Below, in pieces: positions 5,450-7,138 of a stretch of DNA of 7,138 nt. Origin of the DNA: an uncultured Clostridium sp. (lineage in GTDB: Bacteria > Bacillota > Clostridia > TANB77 > CAG-508); NCBI GenBank assembly GCA_947062645.1, contig CAMSQT010000053.1:1-7138 (forward strand), read 5' to 3'. The stretch's first letter is position 1, and each line of letters opens with the position of its first letter. The position numbers and the translations under genes were made by a program. Below the pieces are notes generated by a model that ran no database searches, had not been told where the DNA came from, and saw only the letters and a list, made by a program, of their open reading frames with translations.

Positions 5450-6328
5450 CTATCTTCAACACTAGGATGAGTAGACCATAAATTAGAAGATTTTTTCTTA
5501 CCCTCCTTCGTATTTTTCTTAAAAGGATTTACAATATACATATTAGCTGTTGCACTATTAGCAGTAGCAAGTTGATTATCATCTGCTTCCAACTTTTGAA
5601 GAGCAGAAATTAAGCCATCTGGATTACGAGTAAACTCGATAGCCGTACTATCTGCCAAAAATTCACGTTTTCTAGAAAGTGCCAATTGCATTAAAGAGCC
5701 AAAAATAGGGGACAAAATCAAAAAAATCAAGCCAATTATCATTAAAATACCATTTCCCTTACTATCACTGTCACGATCACCATCCAAGCCACCCCAGAAC
5801 AAAGCACGAGAAAACATATCAGCTAGCATAACAATAAAACCAACCATAACCGAAACAATGCAACTAAGACGAATATCATAATTTTTAATATGACTTAGTT
5901 CGTGGGCAATAACACCTTCTAACTCATAATATTCTAACTTATCTAACAAACCAGTTGTCACACAAATAACAGCGTTTTCTGGATTTCTTCCGGGTAGCAA
6001 ACGCATTTGGTTGAGGGTCATTAGTTACATATAACCTAGGTTTTACGGATAAACCAGAAGTAACCATCAAACTATCTAAAATATTTACAATCTTCAAATC
6101 TTCTTCTTTTGTAGCAGGTCTTGCATGATTTAGAGACAAAACAATTTTATCGCTATAATAGTAAGAACCCCAGGCAGACAAAATAGAAAAAATAAGAGCA
6201 AATACAATTGAAAAGGGACCTAAGCGAAAAGCGTAACAAATATAGTAAACAATCAATGTAATAACTACAATAAAAATTGCTACAATCACACCAGATTCAA
6301 ATTTATTTTTCTTAACATTTTCAAACAT
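5422..6328 (-). CDS. htpX: HtpX-like M48 membrane zinc metalloprotease, needs one +1 frameshift at CGG
   Basis: With one C skipped at 5992 this is a single 301-residue protein, the usual HtpX length. Two N-terminal membrane segments (about 13-33 and 37-58) are followed by the conserved stretch PQPNAFAT-GRNP (glycine 113), the zinc motif HELSH (His142, Glu143, His146), two more hydrophobic segments, and the third zinc ligand Glu222 in SRKREFLADS. Family knowledge: HtpX is an integral membrane protease that degrades damaged membrane proteins, active site on the cytoplasmic side. Read without the shift it splits into a 129-residue piece ending WFVR and a C-terminal piece starting inside the gene. 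The first piece would lack the catalytic site. AAGGA lies nine bases before the ATG. It follows lemA on the same strand after an 81-base gap, a common pairing. Confidence 0.9.
5987..5997 (-). other. +1 frameshift site 4 (ACC-CGG-AAG) in htpX
   Basis: On the minus strand the incoming frame reads GCT ACC CGG AAG AAA with CGG at 5992-5990. Skipping C5992 gives GCT ACC GGA AGA AAT CCA (ATGRNP), exactly the family-conserved NAFATGRNP stretch. The new glycine and everything downstream, including HELSH, match HtpX, so the shift position is fixed to within a codon by homology. Confidence 0.9.
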
Positions 6329-6361
6329 TTTTTATAATCCTTTCTATCGTAAGTAAATATA

Positions 6362-6401
6362 AAAGAAAAGACTGGAAGATTACTAGTCCCAGTCTTTTCT
6401 T
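6362..6401 (-). terminator. lemA terminator / attenuator between lemA and htpX
   Basis: AAGAAAAGACTGG (6363-6375) is the perfect complement of 6389-6401, a 13-bp stem with a 13-base loop. On the minus strand it is followed by a T-rich run (complement of 6357-6362, TTTTAT). Because htpX has no clear promoter of its own in the 81-base gap, this probably lets partial readthrough set a lower level of htpX than lemA. Confidence 0.75.
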
Positions 6402-6409
6402 ATCCAATT

Positions 6410-6973
6410 CTAAGAATTAGAACCAAAATCTACTTTTACATTCTTTCTAGCTTCATCACTTTCTGCTTTAAATAAGTCACTAGGTTTGAAGTTAAACATA
6501 CCAGCAATGATATTAGAAGGAAATACTTGTAACTTAGTATTATACATAGTTACCGTATCATTATAGAATTGTCTAGAAAAAGATATTTTATTTTCTGTAT
6601 TTCTCAATTCCTCACTCAAATCTGCAAAATTTTGATTTGCTTTCAATTCAGGATAATTTTCAGCAACTGCCATAATGGTTTTTAAACTAGTTGATAATTG
6701 ATTATCCAAATCAGCTTTCTCAGCGACACTGCCACTATTAGCCCAAGAAGTTCTAAGAGAAGTAATCTTTTCGAAAGTTTCCTTTTCGTGTGTCATATAC
6801 CCTTTAACGGTTTCTACAAAATTTGGGATTAAATCAAATCTTCTTTGTAATTGTACATCAATTTGACTCCAAGCGTTATCTACTTTTACTTTAGATTGTA
6901 CCAAGCCATTATACATACCAATAATAGCAAGAACAACTACAATAACAATTGCTAAAATAATGTAACCTATCAT
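6410..6973 (-). CDS. lemA: LemA family protein
   Basis: A 187-residue LemA protein with the family order intact: an N-terminal membrane anchor (about 2-22, MIGYIILAIVIVVVLAIIG), then YNGLVQSKVKVDNAWSQIDV and the signature LQRRFDLIPNFVETVKGY, then a long helical region with ENYPELKANQNF and LSEELRNTENKISFSRQFYND, and the closing block VFPSNIIAGMFNFKPSDLF. Family knowledge: LemA proteins are membrane-anchored helical bundles of unclear function, often encoded beside HtpX-type or other M48 proteases, as here. I chose the ATG at 6973-6971 because GGAGG (complement of 6982-6986) is eight bases upstream and the protein then begins with its membrane segment. The longer reading from 7021 adds 16 residues with no ribosome binding site. 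It has no in-frame CGG and is intact. Confidence 0.93.
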   Translation of the reverse strand: MIGYIILAIVIVVVLAIIGMYNGLVQSKVKVDNAWSQIDVQLQRRFDLIPNFVETVKGYMTHEKETFEKITSLRTSWANSGSVAEKADLDNQLSTSLKTIMAVAENYPELKANQNFADLSEELRNTENKISFSRQFYNDTVTMYNTKLQVFPSNIIAGMFNFKPSDLFKAESDEARKNVKVDFGSNS

Positions 6974-6981
6974 AATTAATT

Positions 6982-6986
6982 CCTCC
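6982..6986 (-). promoter_or_regulatory. Ribosome binding site fixing the lemA start
   Basis: The minus strand reads GAGGAGG, then eight bases, then ATG at 6973. This decides against the upstream ATG at 7021. Confidence 0.8.
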
Positions 6987-7001
6987 TCACATTCTGTTTC
7001 T

Positions 7002-7031
7002 ATTATATACAAACTTATCATAACATATTAA
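7002..7031 (-). promoter_or_regulatory. Possible lemA promoter
   Basis: A consensus TATAAT (7007-7002, minus strand) lies about 30 bases before the lemA start codon. The best -35 candidate is TTAATA (7031-7026) with an 18-base spacer, which matches the consensus at four of six positions. The region is so AT-rich that the -35 call is weak. Confidence 0.5.
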
Positions 7032-7093
7032 AAAAATTTATACAATAAAAATATAAAAAAAATTATAAAATCAATAAAAGCTAGTAATACTTT

Positions 7094-7138
7094 AGATCGG
7101 AAGAGCACACGTCTGAACTCCAGTCACAATGCCTCATC
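7094..7138 (+). other. Illumina adapter contamination at contig end
   Basis: Bases 7094-7127 match the standard Illumina TruSeq read-1 adapter, beginning AGATCGGAAGAGC. They are followed by an eight-base index, AATGCCTC (7128-7135), and then ATC, the first bases of the constant adapter sequence beyond the index. This is not genomic sequence; the genome ends at 7093. The 72 bases before it (7022-7093) are very AT-rich and hold no gene. Confidence 0.98.

Overview
The window is an AT-rich stretch of a low-GC Gram-positive genome, most likely an uncultured Bacillota of Clostridia type. I infer this from strong GGAGG-type ribosome binding sites, sigma-A-like promoters, AGA-dominated arginine codons, and the gene set (Rpn-family nuclease, WG-repeat membrane protein, AcpS, TatD, LemA/HtpX). 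The last 45 bases are not biological: they are an Illumina adapter with an index, so position 7093 is the true end of the contig.

Layout. 17-898 (+) is an Rpn-family PD-(D/E)XK nuclease/putative transposase. It converges on a 72-residue zinc-ribbon protein at 895-1113 (-), and the two stop codons overlap inside one bidirectional terminator. Back-to-back promoters at 1184-1247 drive the zinc-ribbon gene leftward and a membrane-anchored WG-repeat protein (1273-2792, +) rightward. Next come a palindromic repeat, a tail-anchored membrane protein of unknown function (2865-4098, +), acpS (4180-4560, +) and a tatD-family DNase (4624-5400, +). From the right, lemA (6410-6973, -) and htpX (5422-6328, -) form a leftward pair that meets tatD at a hairpin terminator.

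The main result is a repeated decoding anomaly. Three genes (WG-repeat, tail-anchored protein, htpX) are broken in the standard reading by four +1 shifts. All four occur where the upstream frame meets an in-frame CGG codon followed by A. In each case, skipping the C, or reading CGGA as one four-base codon, yields GGA (glycine) and restores one continuous protein of family-consistent length. In htpX and the two WG sites the recovered residue is a family- or repeat-typical glycine; in the fourth gene the shift recovers an N-terminus with a proper ribosome binding site. The four genes with no in-frame CGG (Rpn, acpS, tatD, lemA) are all intact. The only other in-frame CGG (zinc-ribbon gene, 961-963) is followed by G and does not need a shift. 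This suggests that CGG(A) is a +1 frameshift or quadruplet codon for glycine in this lineage, not that the genes are pseudogenes. Sequencing or assembly error remains the chief alternative.

Apart from this, the genes are housekeeping or accessory functions with no obvious joint pathway: phosphopantetheinylation (AcpS), DNA metabolism (TatD, Rpn), membrane protein quality control (LemA/HtpX) and two envelope proteins of unknown role.
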